A DNA stretch of 64,000 nt from Archivesica marissinica. Lineage: Eukaryota > Mollusca > Bivalvia > Venerida > Vesicomyidae. The stretch's first letter is position 1. Each line of letters starts with the position of its first letter. The notes beneath the pieces are model-generated. The model did not search any database. It was given only the letters and a program-made list of their open reading frames with translations, and was not told the origin of the DNA. Location of the stretch: assembly GCA_014843695.1 (NCBI GenBank), contig CM026398.1, forward strand, positions 51,003,459 to 51,067,458, read 5' to 3'. The position numbers and the translations under genes are program-made. Shown in pieces: positions 1-13,916 of this stretch.

Positions 1-3000
1 ACGCTCGCTGTCCAGTCATTGTATCTGTGCCGGTAGTATCGCACTGTCTGCACGAGTTACGCTCGCTGTCCAGTCATTGTATATGTGCCGGTAGTATCGC
101 ACTGTCTGCACGAGTTACGCTCGCTGTCCAGTCATTGTATCTGTGCCGGCAGTATCGCACTGTCTGCACGAGTTACGCTCGCTGTCCAGTCATTGTATAT
201 GTGCCGGTAGTATCGCACTGTCTGCACGAGTTACGCTTGCTGTCCAGTCATTGTATCTGTGCCGGTAGTATCGCACTGTCTGCACGAGTTACGCTCGCTG
301 TCCAGTCATTGTATATGTGCCGGTAGTGTCGCACAATGTCTGCACGAGTTACGCTCGCTGTCCAGTCATTATATCTGTACCGGTAGTATCGCACTGTCTG
401 CACGAGTTACGCTCGCTGTTCAGTTATTGTATGTGTGCCGGTAGTATCGCACTGTCTGCACGAGTTACGCTCGCTGTCCAGTCATTGTATCTGTTCCGGT
501 AGTATCGCACTGTCTGCACGAGTTATGCTCGCTGTCCAGTCATTGTATCTGTGCCGGTAGTATCGCACTGTCTGCACGAGTTACGCTCGCTGTCCAGTTA
601 TTGTATATGTGCCGGTAGTATCGCACTGTCTGCACGAGTTACGCTCGCTGTCCAGTCATTGTATATGTGCCGGTAGTATCGCACTGTCTGCACGAGTTAC
701 GCTCGCTGTCCAGTCATTGTATCTGTGCCGGTAGTATCGCACTGTCTGCACGAGTTACGCTCGCTGTCCAGTCATTGTATCTGTGCCGGTAGTATCGCAC
801 TGTCTGCACGAGTTACACTCACTGACCAGTCATTGTATATGTTCCGGTAGTGTCGCACTGTCTGCACGAGATACGCTCGCTGTCCAGTCATTGTATATGT
901 GCCGGTAGTATTGCACTGTCTGCACGAGTTACGCTCGATGTCCAGTCATTGTATATGTGCCGGTAGTATCGCACTGTCTGCACGAGTTACGCTCGCTGTC
1001 CAGTCATTGTATCTGTGCCGGCAGTATCGCACTGTCTGCACGAGTTACGCTCGATGTCCAGTTATTGTATATGTGCCGGCAGTATCGCACTGTCTGCACG
1101 AGTTACGCTCGCTGTCCAGTCATTGTATATGTGCCGGTAGTATCGCACTGTCTGCACGAGTTACGCTCGCTGTCCAGTTATTGTATATGTGCCGGTAGTA
1201 TCGCACTGTCTGCACGAGTTACGCTCGCTGTCCAGTCATTGTATCTGTGCCGGTAGTATCGCACTGTCTGCACGAGTTACGCTCGCTGTCCAGTCATTGT
1301 ATCTGTGCCGGTAGTATCGCACTGTCTGCACGAGTTACGCTCGCTGTCCAGTCATTGTATCTGTGCCGGTAGTATCGCACTGTCTGCACGAGTTACGCTC
1401 GCTGTCCAGTCATTGTATCTGTGCCGGTAGTATCGCACTGTCTGCACGAGTTACGCTCGCTGTCCAGTCATTGTATATGTGCCGGTAGTATCGCACTGTC
1501 TGCACGAGTTACGCTCGCTGTCCAGTCATTGTATATGTGCCGGTAGTATCGCACTGTCTGCACGAGTTACGCTCGCTGTCCAGTTATTGTATCTGTGCCG
1601 GCAGTATCGCACTGTCTGCACGAGTTTCGCTCTCTGTCTAGTCATTGTATCTGTGCCGGCAGTATTGCACTGTCTGCACGAGTTACGCTCGCTGTCCAGT
1701 CATTGTATCTGTGCCGGTAGTATCGCACTGTCTGCACGAGTTACGCTCGCTGTCCAGTCATTGTATCTGTGCCGGTAGTATCGCACTGTCTGCACGAGTT
1801 ACGCTCGCTGTCCAGTCATTGTATATGTGCCGGTAGTATCGCACTGTCTGCACGAGTTACGCTCGCTGTCCAGTCATTGTATCTGTGCCGGTAGTATCGC
1901 ACTGTCTGCACGAGTTACGCTCGCTGTCCAGTCATTGTATATGTGCCGGTAGTATCGCACTGTCTGCACGAGTTACGCTCGCTGTCCAGTCATTGTATCT
2001 GTGCCGGTAGTATCGCACTGTCTGCACGAGTTACGCTCGCTGTCCAGTTATTGTATGTGTGCCGGTAGTATCGCACTGTCTGCACGAGTTACGCTCGCTG
2101 TCCAGTCATTGTATCTGTGCCGGTAGTATCGCACTGTCTGCACGAGTTACGCTCGCTGTCCAGTCATTGTATCTGTGCCGGTAGTATCGCACTGTCTGCA
2201 CGAGTTACGCTCGCTGTCCAGTTATTGTATATGTGCCGGTAGTATCGCACTGTCTGCACGAGTTACGCTCGCTGTCCAGTCATTGTATATGTGCCGGTAG
2301 TATCGCACTGTCTGCACGAGTTACGCTCGCTGTCCAGTCATTGTATCTGTGCCGGCAGTATCGCACTGTCTGCACGAGTTACGCTCGCTGTCCAGTCATT
2401 GTATCTGTGCCGGTAGTATCGCACTGTCTGCACGAGTTACACTCACTGTCCAGTCATTGTATATGTTCCGGTAGTGTCGCACTGTCTGCACGAGTTACGC
2501 TCGCTGTCCAGTCATTGTATATGTGCCGGTAGTATCGCACTGTCTGCACGAGTTACGCTCGCTGTCCAGTCATTGTATCTGTGCCGGTAGTATCGCACTG
2601 TCTGCACGAGTTACGCTCGCTGTCCAGTTATTGTATATGTGCCGGTAGTATCGCACTGTCTGCACGAGTTACGCTCGCTGTCCAGTCATTGTATCTGTGC
2701 CGGTAGTATCGCACTGTCTGCACGAGTTACGCTCGCTGTCCAGTGATTGTATATGTGCCGGTAGTATCGCACTGTCTGCACGAGTTACGCTCGCTGTCCA
2801 GTCATTGTATATGTGCCGGTAGTGTCGCACTGTCTGCACGAGTTACGCTCGCTGTCCAGTCATTGTATATGTGCCGGTAGTATCGCCTGTCTGCACGAGT
2901 TACGCTCTCTGTCCAGTTATTGTATCTGTGCCGGCAGTATCGCACTGTCTGCACGAGTTTCGCTCTCTGTCTAGTCATTGTATCTGTGCCGGCAGTATCG

Positions 3001-6000
3001 CACTGTCTGCACGAGTTACGCTCGCTGTCCAGTCATTGTATATGTGCCGGTAGTATCGCACTGTCTGCACGAGTTACGCTCGCTGTCCAGTCATTGTATC
3101 TGTGCCGGTAGTATCGCACTGTCTGCACGAGTTACGCTCGCTGTCCAGTCATTGTATCTGTGCCGGTAGTATCGCACTGTCTGCACGAGTTACGCTCGCT
3201 GTCCAGTCATTGTATATGTGCCGGTAGTATCGCACTGTCTGCACGAGTTACGCTCGCTGTCCAGTCATTGTATCTGTGCCGGTAGTATCGCACTGTCTGC
3301 ACGAGTTACGCTCGCTGTCCAGTCATTGTATCTGTGCCGGTAGTATCGCACTGTCTGCACGAGTTACGCTCGCTGTCCAGTCATTGTATCTGTGCCGGTA
3401 GTATCGCACTGTCTGCACGAGTTACGCTCGCTGTCCAGTCATTGTATCTGTGCCGGTAGTATCGCACTGTCTGCACGAGTTACGCTCGCTGTCCAGTCAT
3501 TGTATCTGTGCCGGTAGTATCGCACTGTCTGCACGAGTTACGCTCGCTGTCCAGTCATTGTATCTGTGCCGGTAGTATCGCACTGTCTGCACGAGTTACG
3601 CTCGCTGTCCAGTCATTGTATATGTGCCGGTAGTATCGCACTGTCTGCACGAGTTACGCTCGCTGTCCAGTCATTGTATCTGTGCCGGTAGTATCGCACT
3701 GTCTGCACGAGTTACGCTCGCTGTCCAGTCATTGTATCTGTGCCGGTAGTATCGCACTGTCTGCACGAGTTACGCTCGCTGTCCAGTCATTGTATCTGTG
3801 CCGGTAGTATCGCACTGTCTGCACGAGTTACGCTCGCTGTCCAGTCATTGTATCTGTGCCGGTAGTATCGCACTGTCTGCACGAGTTACGCTCGCTGTCC
3901 AGTCATTGTATATGTGCCGGTAGTGTCGCACTGTCTGCACGAGTTACGCTCGCTGTCCAGTAATTATATCTGTGCCGGTAGTATCACACTGTCTGCACGA
4001 ATTACGCTCACTTTCCAGTTATTGTATGTGTGCCGGTAGTATCGCACTGTCTNNNNNNNNNNNNNNNNNNNNNNNNNNNNNNNNNNNNNNNNNNNNNNNN
4101 NNNNNNNNNNNNNNNNNNNNNNNNNNNNNNNNNNNNNNNNNNNNNNNNNNNNNNNNNNNNNNNNNNNNNNNNNNNNNNNNNNNNNNNNNNNNNNNNNNNN
4201 NNNNNNNNNNNNNNNNNNNNNNNNNNNNNNNNNNNNNNNNNNNNNNNNNNNNNNNNNNNNNNNNNNNNNNNNNNNNNNNNNNNNNNNNNNNNNNNNNNNN
4301 NNNNNNNNNNNNNNNNNNNNNNNNNNNNNNNNNNNNNNNNNNNNNNNNNNNNNNNNNNNNNNNNNNNNNNNNNNNNNNNNNNNNNNNNNNNNNNNNNNNN
4401 NNNNNNNNNNNNNNNNNNNNNNNNNNNNNNNNNNNNNNNNNNNNNNNNNNNNNNNNNNNNNNNNNNNNNNNNNNNNNNNNNNNNNNNNNNNNNNNNNNNN
4501 NNNNNNNNNNNNNNNNNNNNNNNNNNNNNNNNNNNNNNNNNNNNNNNNNNNNNNNNNNNNNNNNNNNNNNNNNNNNNNNNNNNNNNNNNNNNNNNNNNNN
4601 NNNNNNNNNNNNNNNNNNNNNNNNNNNNNNNNNNNNNNNNNNNNNNNNNNNNNNNNNNNNNNNNNNNNNNNNNNNNNNNNNNNNNNNNNNNNNNNNNNNN
4701 NNNNNNNNNNNNNNNNNNNNNNNNNNNNNNNNNNNNNNNNNNNNNNNNNNNNNNNNNNNNNNNNNNNNNNNNNNNNNNNNNNNNNNNNNNNNNNNNNNNN
4801 NNNNNNNNNNNNNNNNNNNNNNNNNNNNNNNNNNNNNNNNNNNNNNNNNNNNNNNNNNNNNNNNNNNNNNNNNNNNNNNNNNNNNNNNNNNNNNNNNNNN
4901 NNNNNNNNNNNNNNNNNNNNNNNNNNNNNNNNNNNNNNNNNNNNNNNNNNNNNNNNNNNNNNNNNNNNNNNNNNNNNNNNNNNNNNNNNNNNNNNNNNNN
5001 NNNNNNNNNNNNNNNNNNNNNNNNNNNNNNNNNNNNNNNNNNNNNNNNNNNNTCTGCACGAGTTACGCTCGCTGTCCAGTCATTGTATATGTGCCGGTAG
5101 TATCGCACTGTCTGCACGAGTTACGCTCGATGTCCAGTCATTGTATCTGTGCCGGTAGTATCGCACTGTCTGCACGAGTTACGCTCGCTGTCCAGTCATT
5201 GTATCTGTGCCGGTAGTATCGCACTGTCTGCACGAGTTACACTCACTGTCCAGTCATTGTATATGTGCCGGTAGTGTCGCACTGTCTGCACGAGTTACGC
5301 TCGCAGTCCAGTCATTGTATATGTGCCGGTAGTATTGCACTGTCTGCACGAGTTACGCTCGATGTCCAGTCATTGTATCTGTGCCGGTAGTATCGCACTG
5401 TCTGCACGAGTTACGCTCGCTGTCCAGTCATTGTATCTGTGCCGGCAGTATCGCACTGTCTGCACGAGTTACTCTCTCTGTCCAGTTATTGTATATGTGC
5501 CGGCAGTATCGCACTGTCTGTACGAGTTACGCTCGCTGTCCAGTCATTGTATATGTGCCGGTAGTATCGCACTCTCTGCACGAGTTACGCTCGCTGTCCA
5601 GTTATTGTAACTTGTGCCGGCAGTATCGCACTGTCTGCACGAGTTACGCTCGCTGTCCAGTCATTGTATCTGTGCCGGTAGTATCGCACTGTCTGCACGA
5701 GTTACGCTCGCTGTCCAGTCATTGTATATGTGCCGGTAGTGTCGCACTGTCTGCACGAGTTACGCTCGCTGTCCAGTCATTGTATATGTGCCGGTAGTAT
5801 TGCACTGTCTGCACGAGTTACGCTCGATGTCCAGTCATTGTATATGTGCCGGTAGTATCGCACTGTCTGCACGAGTTACGCTCGCTGTCCAGTCATTGTA
5901 TATGTGCCGGCAGTATCGCACTGTCTGCACGAGTTACGCTCTATGTCCAGTTATTGTATATGTGCCGGCAGTATCGCACTGTCTGCACGAGTTACGCTCG

Positions 6001-9000
6001 CTGTCCAGTCATTGTATATGTGCCGGTAGTATCGCACTGTCTGCACGAGTTACGCTCGCTGTCCAGTTATTGTATATGTGCCGGCAGTATCGCACTGTCT
6101 GCACGAGTTACGCTCGCTGTCCAGTCATTGTATATGTGCCGGTAGTATCGCACTGTCTGCACGAGTTACGCTCGCTGTCCAGTCATTGTATCTGTGCCGG
6201 TAGTGTCGCTCTGTCTGCACCAGTTACGCTCGCTGTCCAGTCATTGTATCTGTGCCGGTAGTATCGCACTGTCTGCACGAGTTACGCTCGCTGTCCAGTC
6301 ATTGTATATGTGCCGGTAGTGTCGCACTGTCTGCACGAGTTACGCTCGCTGTCCAGTCATTGTATATGTGCCGGTAGTATCGCCTGTCTGCACGAGTTAC
6401 GCTCTCTGTCCAGTTATTGTATCTGTGCCGGCAGTATCGCACTGTCTGCACGAGTTACGCTCTCTGTCCAGTCATTGTATCTGTGCCGGCAGTATCGCAC
6501 TGTCTGCACGAGTTACGCTCGCTGTCCAGTCATTGTATCTGTGCCGGTAGTATCGCACTGTCTGCACGAGTTACGCTCTCTGTCCAGTCATTGTATCTGT
6601 GCCGGTAGTATCGCACTGTCTGCACGAGTTACGCTCGCTGTCCAGTCATTGTATCTGTGCCGGTAGTATCGCACTGTCTGCACGAGTTACGCTCGCTGTC
6701 CAGTCATTGTATATGTGCCGGTAGTATCGCACTGTCTGCACGAGTTACGCTCGCTGTCCAGTCATTGTATATGTGCCGGTAGTATTGCACTGTCTGCACG
6801 AGTTACGCTCGCTGTCCAGTCATTGTATCTGTGCCGGTAGTATCGCACTGTCTGCACGAGTTACGCTCGCTGTCCAGTTATTGTATATGTGCCGGCAGTA
6901 TCGCACTGTCTGCACGAGTTACGCTCGCTGTCCAGTCATTGTATATGTGCCGGTAGTATCGCACTGTCTGCACGAGTTACGCTCGCTGTCCAGTTATTGT
7001 AACTGTGCCGGTAGTATCGCACTGTCTGCACGAGTTACGCTCGCTGTCCAGTCATTGTATCTGTGCCGGTAGTATCGCACTGTCTGCACGAGTTACGCTC
7101 ACTGTCCAGTCATTGTATATGTGCCGGTAGTATCGCACTGTCTGCACGAGTTACGCTCGCTGTCCAGTCATTGTATATGTGCCGGTAGTATCGCACTGTC
7201 TGCACGAGTTACGCTCGCTGTCCAGTCATTGTATCTGTGCCGGCAGTATCGCACTGTCTGCACGAGTTACGCTCGCTGTCCAGTCATTGTATATGTGCCG
7301 GTAGTATCGCACTGTCTGCACGAGTTACGCTCGCTGTCCAGTCATTGTATCTGTGCCGGTAGTGTCGCTCTGTCTGCACGAGTTACGCTCGCTGTCCAGT
7401 CATTGTATCTGTGCCGGTAGTATCGCACTGTCTGCACGAGTTACGCTCGCTGTCCAGTGATTGTATATGTGTCGGTAGTGTCGCACTGTCTGCACGAGTT
7501 ACGCTCGCTGTCCAGTCATTGTATATGTGCCGGTAGTGTCGCACTGTCTGCACGAGTTACGCTCGCTGTCCAGTCATTGTATATGTGCCGGTAGTATCGC
7601 CTGTCTGCACGAGTTACGCTCTCTGTCCAGTTATTGTATCTGTGCCGGCAGTATCGCACTGTCTGCACGAGTTACGCTCTCTGTCTAGTCATTGTATCTG
7701 TGCCGGCAGTATCGCACTGTCTGCACGAGTTACGCTCGCTGTCCAGTCATTGTATATGTGCCGGTAGTATCGCACTGTCTGCACGAGTTACGCTCTCTGT
7801 CCAGTCATTGTATCTGTGCCGGCAGTATCGCACTGTCTGCACGAGTTACGCTCGCTGTCCAGTCATTGTATCTGTGCCGGTAGTATCGCACTGTCTGCAC
7901 GAGTTACGCTCGCTGTCCAGTCATTGTATCTGTGCCGGTAGTATCGCACTGTCTGCACGAGTTACGCTCGCTGTCCAGTCATTGTATATGTGCCGGTAGT
8001 ATTGCACTGTCTGCACGAGTTACGCTCGCTGTCCAGTCATTGTATATGTGCCGGTAGTATCGCACTGTCTGCACGAGTTACGCTCGCTGTCCAGTCATTG
8101 TATCTGTGCCGGCAGTATCGCACTGTCTGCACGAGTTACGCTCTCTGTCCAGTTATTGTATATGTGCCGGCAGTATCGCACTGTCTGCACGAGTTACGCT
8201 CGCTGTCCAGTCATTGTATATATGCCGGTAGTATCGCACTGTCTGCAGGAGTTACGCTCGCTGTCCAGTTATTGTATATGTGCCGGCAGTATCGCACTGT
8301 CTGCACGAGTTACGCTCGCTGTCCAGTCATTGTATCTGTGCCGGTAGTATCACACTGTCTGCATGAGTTACGCTCGCTGTCCAGTCATTGTATCTGTGCC
8401 GGTAGTGTCGCTCTGTCTGCACGAGTTACGCTCGCTGTCCAGTCATTGTATCTGTGCCGGTAGTGTCGCTCTGTCTGCACCAGTTACGCTCGCTGTCCAG
8501 TCATTGTATCTGTGCCGGTAGTATCGCACTGTCTGCACGAGTTACGCTCGCTGTCCAGTGATTGTATATGTGTCGGTAGTGTCGCACTGTCTGCACGAGT
8601 TACGCTCGCTGTCCAGTCATTGTATATGTGCCGGTAGTGTCGCACTGTCTGCACGAGTTACGCTCGCTGTCCAGTCATTGTATATGTGCCGGTAGTATCG
8701 CCTGTCTGCACGAGTTACGCTCTCTGTCCAGTTATTGTATCTGTGCCGGCAGTATCGCACTGTCTGCACGAGTTTCGCTCTCTGTCTAGTCATTGTATCT
8801 GTGCCGGCAGTATCGCACTGTCTGCACGAGTTACGCTCGCTGTCCAGTCATTGTATATGTGCCGGTAGTATCGCACTGTCTGCACGAGTTACGCTCTCTG
8901 TCCAGTCATTGTATCTGTGCCGGCAGTATCGCACTGTCTGCACGAGTTACGCTCGCTGTCCAGTCATTGTATCTGTGCCGGTAGTATCGCACTGTCTGCA

Positions 9001-11932
9001 CGAGTTACGCTCGCTGTCCAGTCATTGTATCTGTGCCGGTAGTATCGCACTGTCTGCACGAGTTACGCTCGCTGTCCAGTCATTGTATCTGTGCCGGTAG
9101 TATCGCACTGTCTGCACGAGTTACGCTCGCTGTCCAGTCATTGTATATGTGCCGGTAGTATCGCACTGTCTGCACGAGTTACGCTCGCTGTCCAGTCATT
9201 GTATATGTGCCGGTAGTATCGCACTGTCTGCACGAGTTACGCTCGCTGTCCAGTCATTGTATCTGTGCCGGCAGTATCGCACTGTCTGCACGAGTTACGC
9301 TCGCTGTCCAGTTATTGTATATGTGCCGGCAGTATCGCACTGTCTGCACGAGTTACGCTCGCTGTCCAGTCATTGTATATGTGCCGGTAGTATCGCACTG
9401 TCTGCACGAGTTACGCTCGCTGTCCAGTCATTGTATCTGTGCCGGTAGTATCGCACTGTCTGCACGAGTTACGCTCGCTGTCCAGTCATTGTATCTGTGC
9501 CGGTAGTGTCGCTCTGTCTGCACCAGTTACGCTCGCTGTCCAGTCATTGTATCTGTGCCGGTAGTATCGCACTGTCTGCACGAGTTACGCTCGCTGTCCA
9601 GTGATTGTATATGTGTCGGTAGTGTCGCACTGTCTGCACGAGTTACGCTCGCTGTCCAGTCATTGTATATGTGCCGGTAGTGTCGCACTGTCTGCACGAG
9701 TTACGCTCGCTGTCCAGTCATTGTATATGTGCCGGTAGTATCGCCTGTCTGCACGAGTTACGCTCTCTGTCCAGTTATTGTATCTGTGCCGGCAGTATCG
9801 CACTGTCTGCACGAGATACACTCTCTGTCTAGTCATTGTATCTGTGCCGGCAGTATCGCACTGTCTGCACGAGTTACGCTCGCTGTCCAGTCATTGTATA
9901 TGTGCCGGTAGTATCGCACTGTCTGCACGAGTTACGCTCTCTGTCCAGTCATTGTATCTGTGCCGGCAGTATCGCACTGTCTGCACGAGTTACGCTCGCT
10001 GTCCAGTCATTGTATCTGTGCCGGTAGTATCGCACTGTCTGCACGAGTTACGCTCGCTGTCCAGTCATTGTATCTGTGCCGGTAGTATCGCACTGTCTGC
10101 ACGAGTTACGCTCGCTGTCCAGTCATTGTATATGTGCCGGTAGTATTGCACTGTCTGCACGAGTTACGCTCGCTGTCCAGTCATTGTATATGTGCCGGTA
10201 GTATCGCACTGTCTGCACGAGTTACGCTCGCTGTCCAGTCATTGTATCTGTGCCGGCAGTATCGCACTGTCTGCACGAGTTACGCTCTCTGTCCAGTTAT
10301 TGTATATGTGCCGGCAGTATCGCACTGTCTGCACGAGTTACGCTCGCTGTCCAGTCATTGTATATATGCCGGTAGTATCGCACTGTCTGCAGGAGTTACG
10401 CTCGCTGTCCAGTTATTGTATATGTGCCGGCAGTATCGCACTGTCTGCACGAGTTACGCTCGCTGTCCAGTCATTGTATCTGTGCCGGTAGTATCACACT
10501 GTCTGCATGAGTTACGCTCGCTGTCCAGTCATTGTATCTGTGCCGGTAGTGTCGCTCTGTCTGCACGAGTTACGCTCGCTGTCCAGTCATTGTATCTGTG
10601 CCGGTAGTATCGCACTGTCTGCACGAGTTACGCTCGCTGTCCAGTCATTGTATCTGTGCCGGTAGTATCGCACTGTCTGCACGAGTTACGCTCGCTGTCC
10701 AGTCATTGTATCTGTGCCGGTAGTATCGCACTGTCTGCACGAGTTACGCTCGCTGTCCAGTCATTGTATCTGTGCCGGTAGTATCGCACTGTCTGCACGA
10801 GTTACGCTCGCTGTCCAGTCATTGTATATGTGCCGGTAGTATCGCACTGTCTGCACGAGTTACGCTCGCTGTCCAGTCATTGTATATGTGCCGGTAGTAT
10901 CGCACTGTCTGCACGAGTTACGCTCGCTGTCCAGTCATTGTATATGTGCCGGTAGTATCGCACTGTCTGCACGAGTTACGCTCGCTGTCCAGTCATTGTA
11001 TCTGTGCCGGCAGTATCGCACTGTCTGCACGAGTTACGCTCGCTGTCCAGTCATTGTATCTGTGCCGGTAGTATCGCACTGTCTGCACGAGTTACGCTCG
11101 CTGTCCAGTCATTGTATCTGTGCCGGTAGTATCGCACTGTCTGCACGAGTTACGCTCGCTGTCCAGTCATTGTATCTGTGCCGGTAGTATCGCACTGTAT
11201 GCACGAGTTACGCTCGCTGTCCAGTCATTGTATATGTGCCGGTAGTATTGCACTGTCTGCACGAGTTACGCTCGATGTCCAGTCATTGTATCTGTGCCGG
11301 TAGTATCGCACTGTCTGCACGAGTTACGCTCGCTGTCCAGTCATTGTATATGTGCCGGTAGTATCGCACTGTCTGCACGAGTTACGCTCGCTGTCCAGTC
11401 ATTGTATCTGTGCCGGTAGTATCGCACTGTCTGCACGAGTTACGCTCGCTGTCCAGTCATTGTATCTGTGCCGGTAGTGTCGAACTGTCTGCACGAGTTA
11501 CGCTCGCTGTCCAGTCATTGTATCTGTGCCAGTAGTAGCACTGTATGCACGAGTTACGCTCGCTGTCCAGTCATTGTATTAGTGCCAGTAGTACGCACTG
11601 TATGCACGAGTTACGCTCGCTGTCCAGTCATTGTATATGTGCCGGTAGTATCGCACTGTCTGCACGAGTTACGCTCGCTGTCCAGTCATTGTATATGTGC
11701 CGGTAGTATCGCACTGTCTGCACGAGTTACGCTCGCTGTCCAGTCATTGTATATGTGCCGGTAGTATCGCACTGTCTGCACGAGTTACGCTCGCTGTTCA
11801 GTCATTGTATCTGTGCCGGCAGTATCGCACTGTCTGCACGAGTTACGCTCGCTGTCCAGTCATTGTATATGTGCCGGCAGTATCGCACTGTCTGCACGAG
11901 TTACTCTCGCTGTCCATTAATGTATATGTGCC
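1..11932. repeat. 58-bp satellite array
   Basis: Head-to-tail array of a 58-bp monomer containing the words GCACTGTCTGCACGAG, TTACGCTCGCTG and TCCAGTCATTGTAT. It runs from the window's left edge to about 11932, roughly 190 sequenced copies around a gap. Monomers differ mainly at two positions, TATCTGTG or TATATGTG and CCGGTAG or CCGGCAG, and by rarer point changes. The last copies (11520-11932) are the most diverged, as is usual at array edges. The unit is not a multiple of three, so frames stay open for only about 60-157 codons; I regard these frames as by-products. Higher-order structure is present (see findings). Confidence 0.97.
4053..5052. other. assembly gap of exactly 1000 N inside the 58-bp satellite
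   Basis: The unknown stretch is exactly 1000 bases, and the monomer phase on its two sides does not fit a 1000-base spacing (about 17 monomers plus 17 bases between equivalent positions). The length is therefore probably nominal, and the true array is of unknown size. Confidence 0.95.
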
Positions 11933-12680
11933 TGTTTCTCAGGTTCTTGTGATTGTGGTGATATCGGCTCAGTAGTGTGCACACTGAACATGTCTTCCAT
12001 TCCACAGTGTGCTTTCTTCATTATATTCCCCAAAGACTATGACATACGTGGCAGTTATATATTATGCTATTGAAAAATGAAAACACTCTAGCAAAACATA
12101 AACGATTTAAGTGCTTGTTAGAAACACAGGATAAGAGGCTTGGGAGTATTTCAAAGAACAGTTACTAGAGATGTGTGGAGTATTGGTGGAAACCGTATCA
12201 GCTGTTGAGAATTAACGAGGCAGGAGTGGCGCAGACTCAAACACAAACACAAATACAAGCAGTACATAATGTTCATAGCTATACAATTAACTAGCACTCC
12301 TTTTGAGCTTCGTTTGAGTACGTGAGCAGTGTATTACCACTTTCAACACTACATACCTCTAAATAGGTTTACAAAAAGTGTAGATCCAGATCTGTACCTT
12401 TTGTCAGTAATATTACTATTTTTAGAATAAATTACCCATTTTGATAAATGAACTGGTCCAAATGTAATTTTCTTATTAATTTATTGGTCTAAAATACCAT
12501 GGACTATTCCATGCCAGTTACTTTGTGTTGGGTTAAAACATGAAGTAACAACTATGAAGACTTCTAAGGAGTCTGTACAAGCAGTCGAGACATTTCCCAC
12601 ATATAATAAACTTATACTGTATTGCTTTTGGGTGTACACTATACCTACAAAAACACAATGCGTTTTAATGAAGTACAGTC
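11933..12680. other. intergenic, nothing recognised
   Basis: AT-rich single-copy-looking sequence to the right of the satellite. A short CA-rich run lies near 12237-12260. Open frames are short, low in complexity and unlike any family I know. No RNA gene, splice-supported exon or transposon terminus was seen. Confidence 0.6.
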
Positions 12681-12865
12681 TACATCCGCTATGTCGAATT
12701 CCGTCGGACCGAACAAAATACTTCGACATAACCGAAATTTTACTTAACGAATTTCGATATAAACGGAGACAGTTATATGTAACATGATAGTGTCTGAAAC
12801 AGGACTTTGATCCGACTTCGAGATAACCGGAGAATTCGACATAACCGACTTTGACATAACATAAG
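12681..12865. mobile_element. possible DNA-transposon end with degenerate TTCGACATAACCG motifs
   Basis: Five or so degenerate copies of a motif close to TTCGACATAACCG occur here, near 12720, 12750, 12808, 12834 and 12850. Clusters of such words occur in the ends of pogo/Tigger-like elements in many animals. No matching inverted terminus or transposase was seen, so this is only a suggestion. Confidence 0.3.
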
Positions 12866-13668
12866 TGTTGTGTATCTTGTAACTGTCTGACCATGCAACA
12901 TGATATATAAGTATGCCGTTGGCCATTAATGTATACAAATGATATTTATGTGAAATATGGCCAAAGTAAAATATATATATTTATAGTATACATGCAAATT
13001 CAACACATATACTTATATATTTGATATAATTAGTCATATATTGTACATATGAAACACATATTAATTCAAATATTCAAACTTCAGACCTATATTTTGCCAC
13101 ATTTATTTTTGTTATTTGAGCCCTCAATGTTAGTAAACGTATTTGAAGAATGCGTTCATTTTGCGCCCAATTACCCTACAAAGTTTTAATTCCTATCAAA
13201 TAAAATAGAATATTTATATATACTGAAAATGTATAGTCCGTGAGCATATCGTAATTTTTTTTTACAAAAATAAAATATTGCCATCTCTAAATCACAATAC
13301 AGAAATCCAATTAATTTTCCATAAAAATATTTCAAATACTACGAAACAATTTTAAAGCATTCGTTGAAACAATTATAATATTTTATAAAATCGACGTACC
13401 ATATTTCTGAAGATCCCCGTTGTTCCTGTATATTCTATTTTCTATATTAAATATGTGGTATATTTTGTAGAGGCGTGTTACGGACCTCCAACAAAATGGA
13501 AACTGAATCAGCGGATGAGTGTTGCTCATTTTATCTTTCTACGTTCGCTGTCAGTTACATCTGCTAGGCCGTGCAAAGTGTGATAATGTGTTCTTTTACA
13601 ATGCTCCACTTCATTGTGCATGAGCTCTCTTTGCCTGGTTAGATTTGTTAGGCCGTGACAATTATGTG
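12866..13668. other. intergenic, AT-rich, nothing recognised
   Basis: Very AT-rich sequence with short TA runs near 12965-13030 and a T tract near 13255. No coding signal, RNA gene or element terminus that I can support. Confidence 0.55.
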
Positions 13669-13916
13669 TGTTTTATGTTTATTTATCGTCGCTACCGGTT
13701 GCCCATATGAGCGACGCCTCCTGAAGAGATTAGTCATTTTAGATTTTTGGAGGATAGTGCAATGATGATACAGACCCATACCAGAGTCTTCTTTTACGCG
13801 CACGTTGTAAAGACCCATCCGAAAGACGGTTAATAGTATTAGGGTCAGACGGGTGATCGAACCTGTGATCTCTGGATTACCAGTCCAGCGTGTTACCACT
13901 GGACTACAGATCCGTG
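13669..13916 (-). mobile_element. SINE-B copy, near full length, minus strand
   Basis: Reads on the minus strand as a tRNA-like head (A-box-like CCAGTGGTAACACG, B-box-like GGTTCGATC), then the SINE-B body and the family's 3' end with GAGCGACG, CCGGTAGCGACGATAAATAA. The anticodon-arm equivalent has loop CTGGTAA, resembling tRNA-Thr (GGT). It is diverged relative to the copy at 26059-26354. Confidence 0.85.

Noticed and set aside
4008..5216. Frames spanning the 4053-5052 gap, and likewise those spanning 37518-38517
   Set aside because: They consist almost entirely of unknown bases.
1..11932. Many 60-157 codon frames such as those starting MPVVSHCLHELRS
   Set aside because: They arise from a 58-bp unit that cycles through three frames; overlapping frames are open at once and all end at the same array-encoded stops.
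1..11932. Possible SINE-B origin of the 58-bp satellite (TGTGCCGGT vs TGTGTCGGT, GCACGAG vs GCACGTA, TCATTG in both)
   Set aside because: The matches are short and need a deletion of about 20 bases to stay in order; not distinguishable from chance by eye, unlike the 73-bp case.
12481..12894. 137-codon minus-strand frame
   Set aside because: Overlaps the degenerate TTCGACATAACCG cluster, shows no domain, and has an overlapping plus-strand frame.
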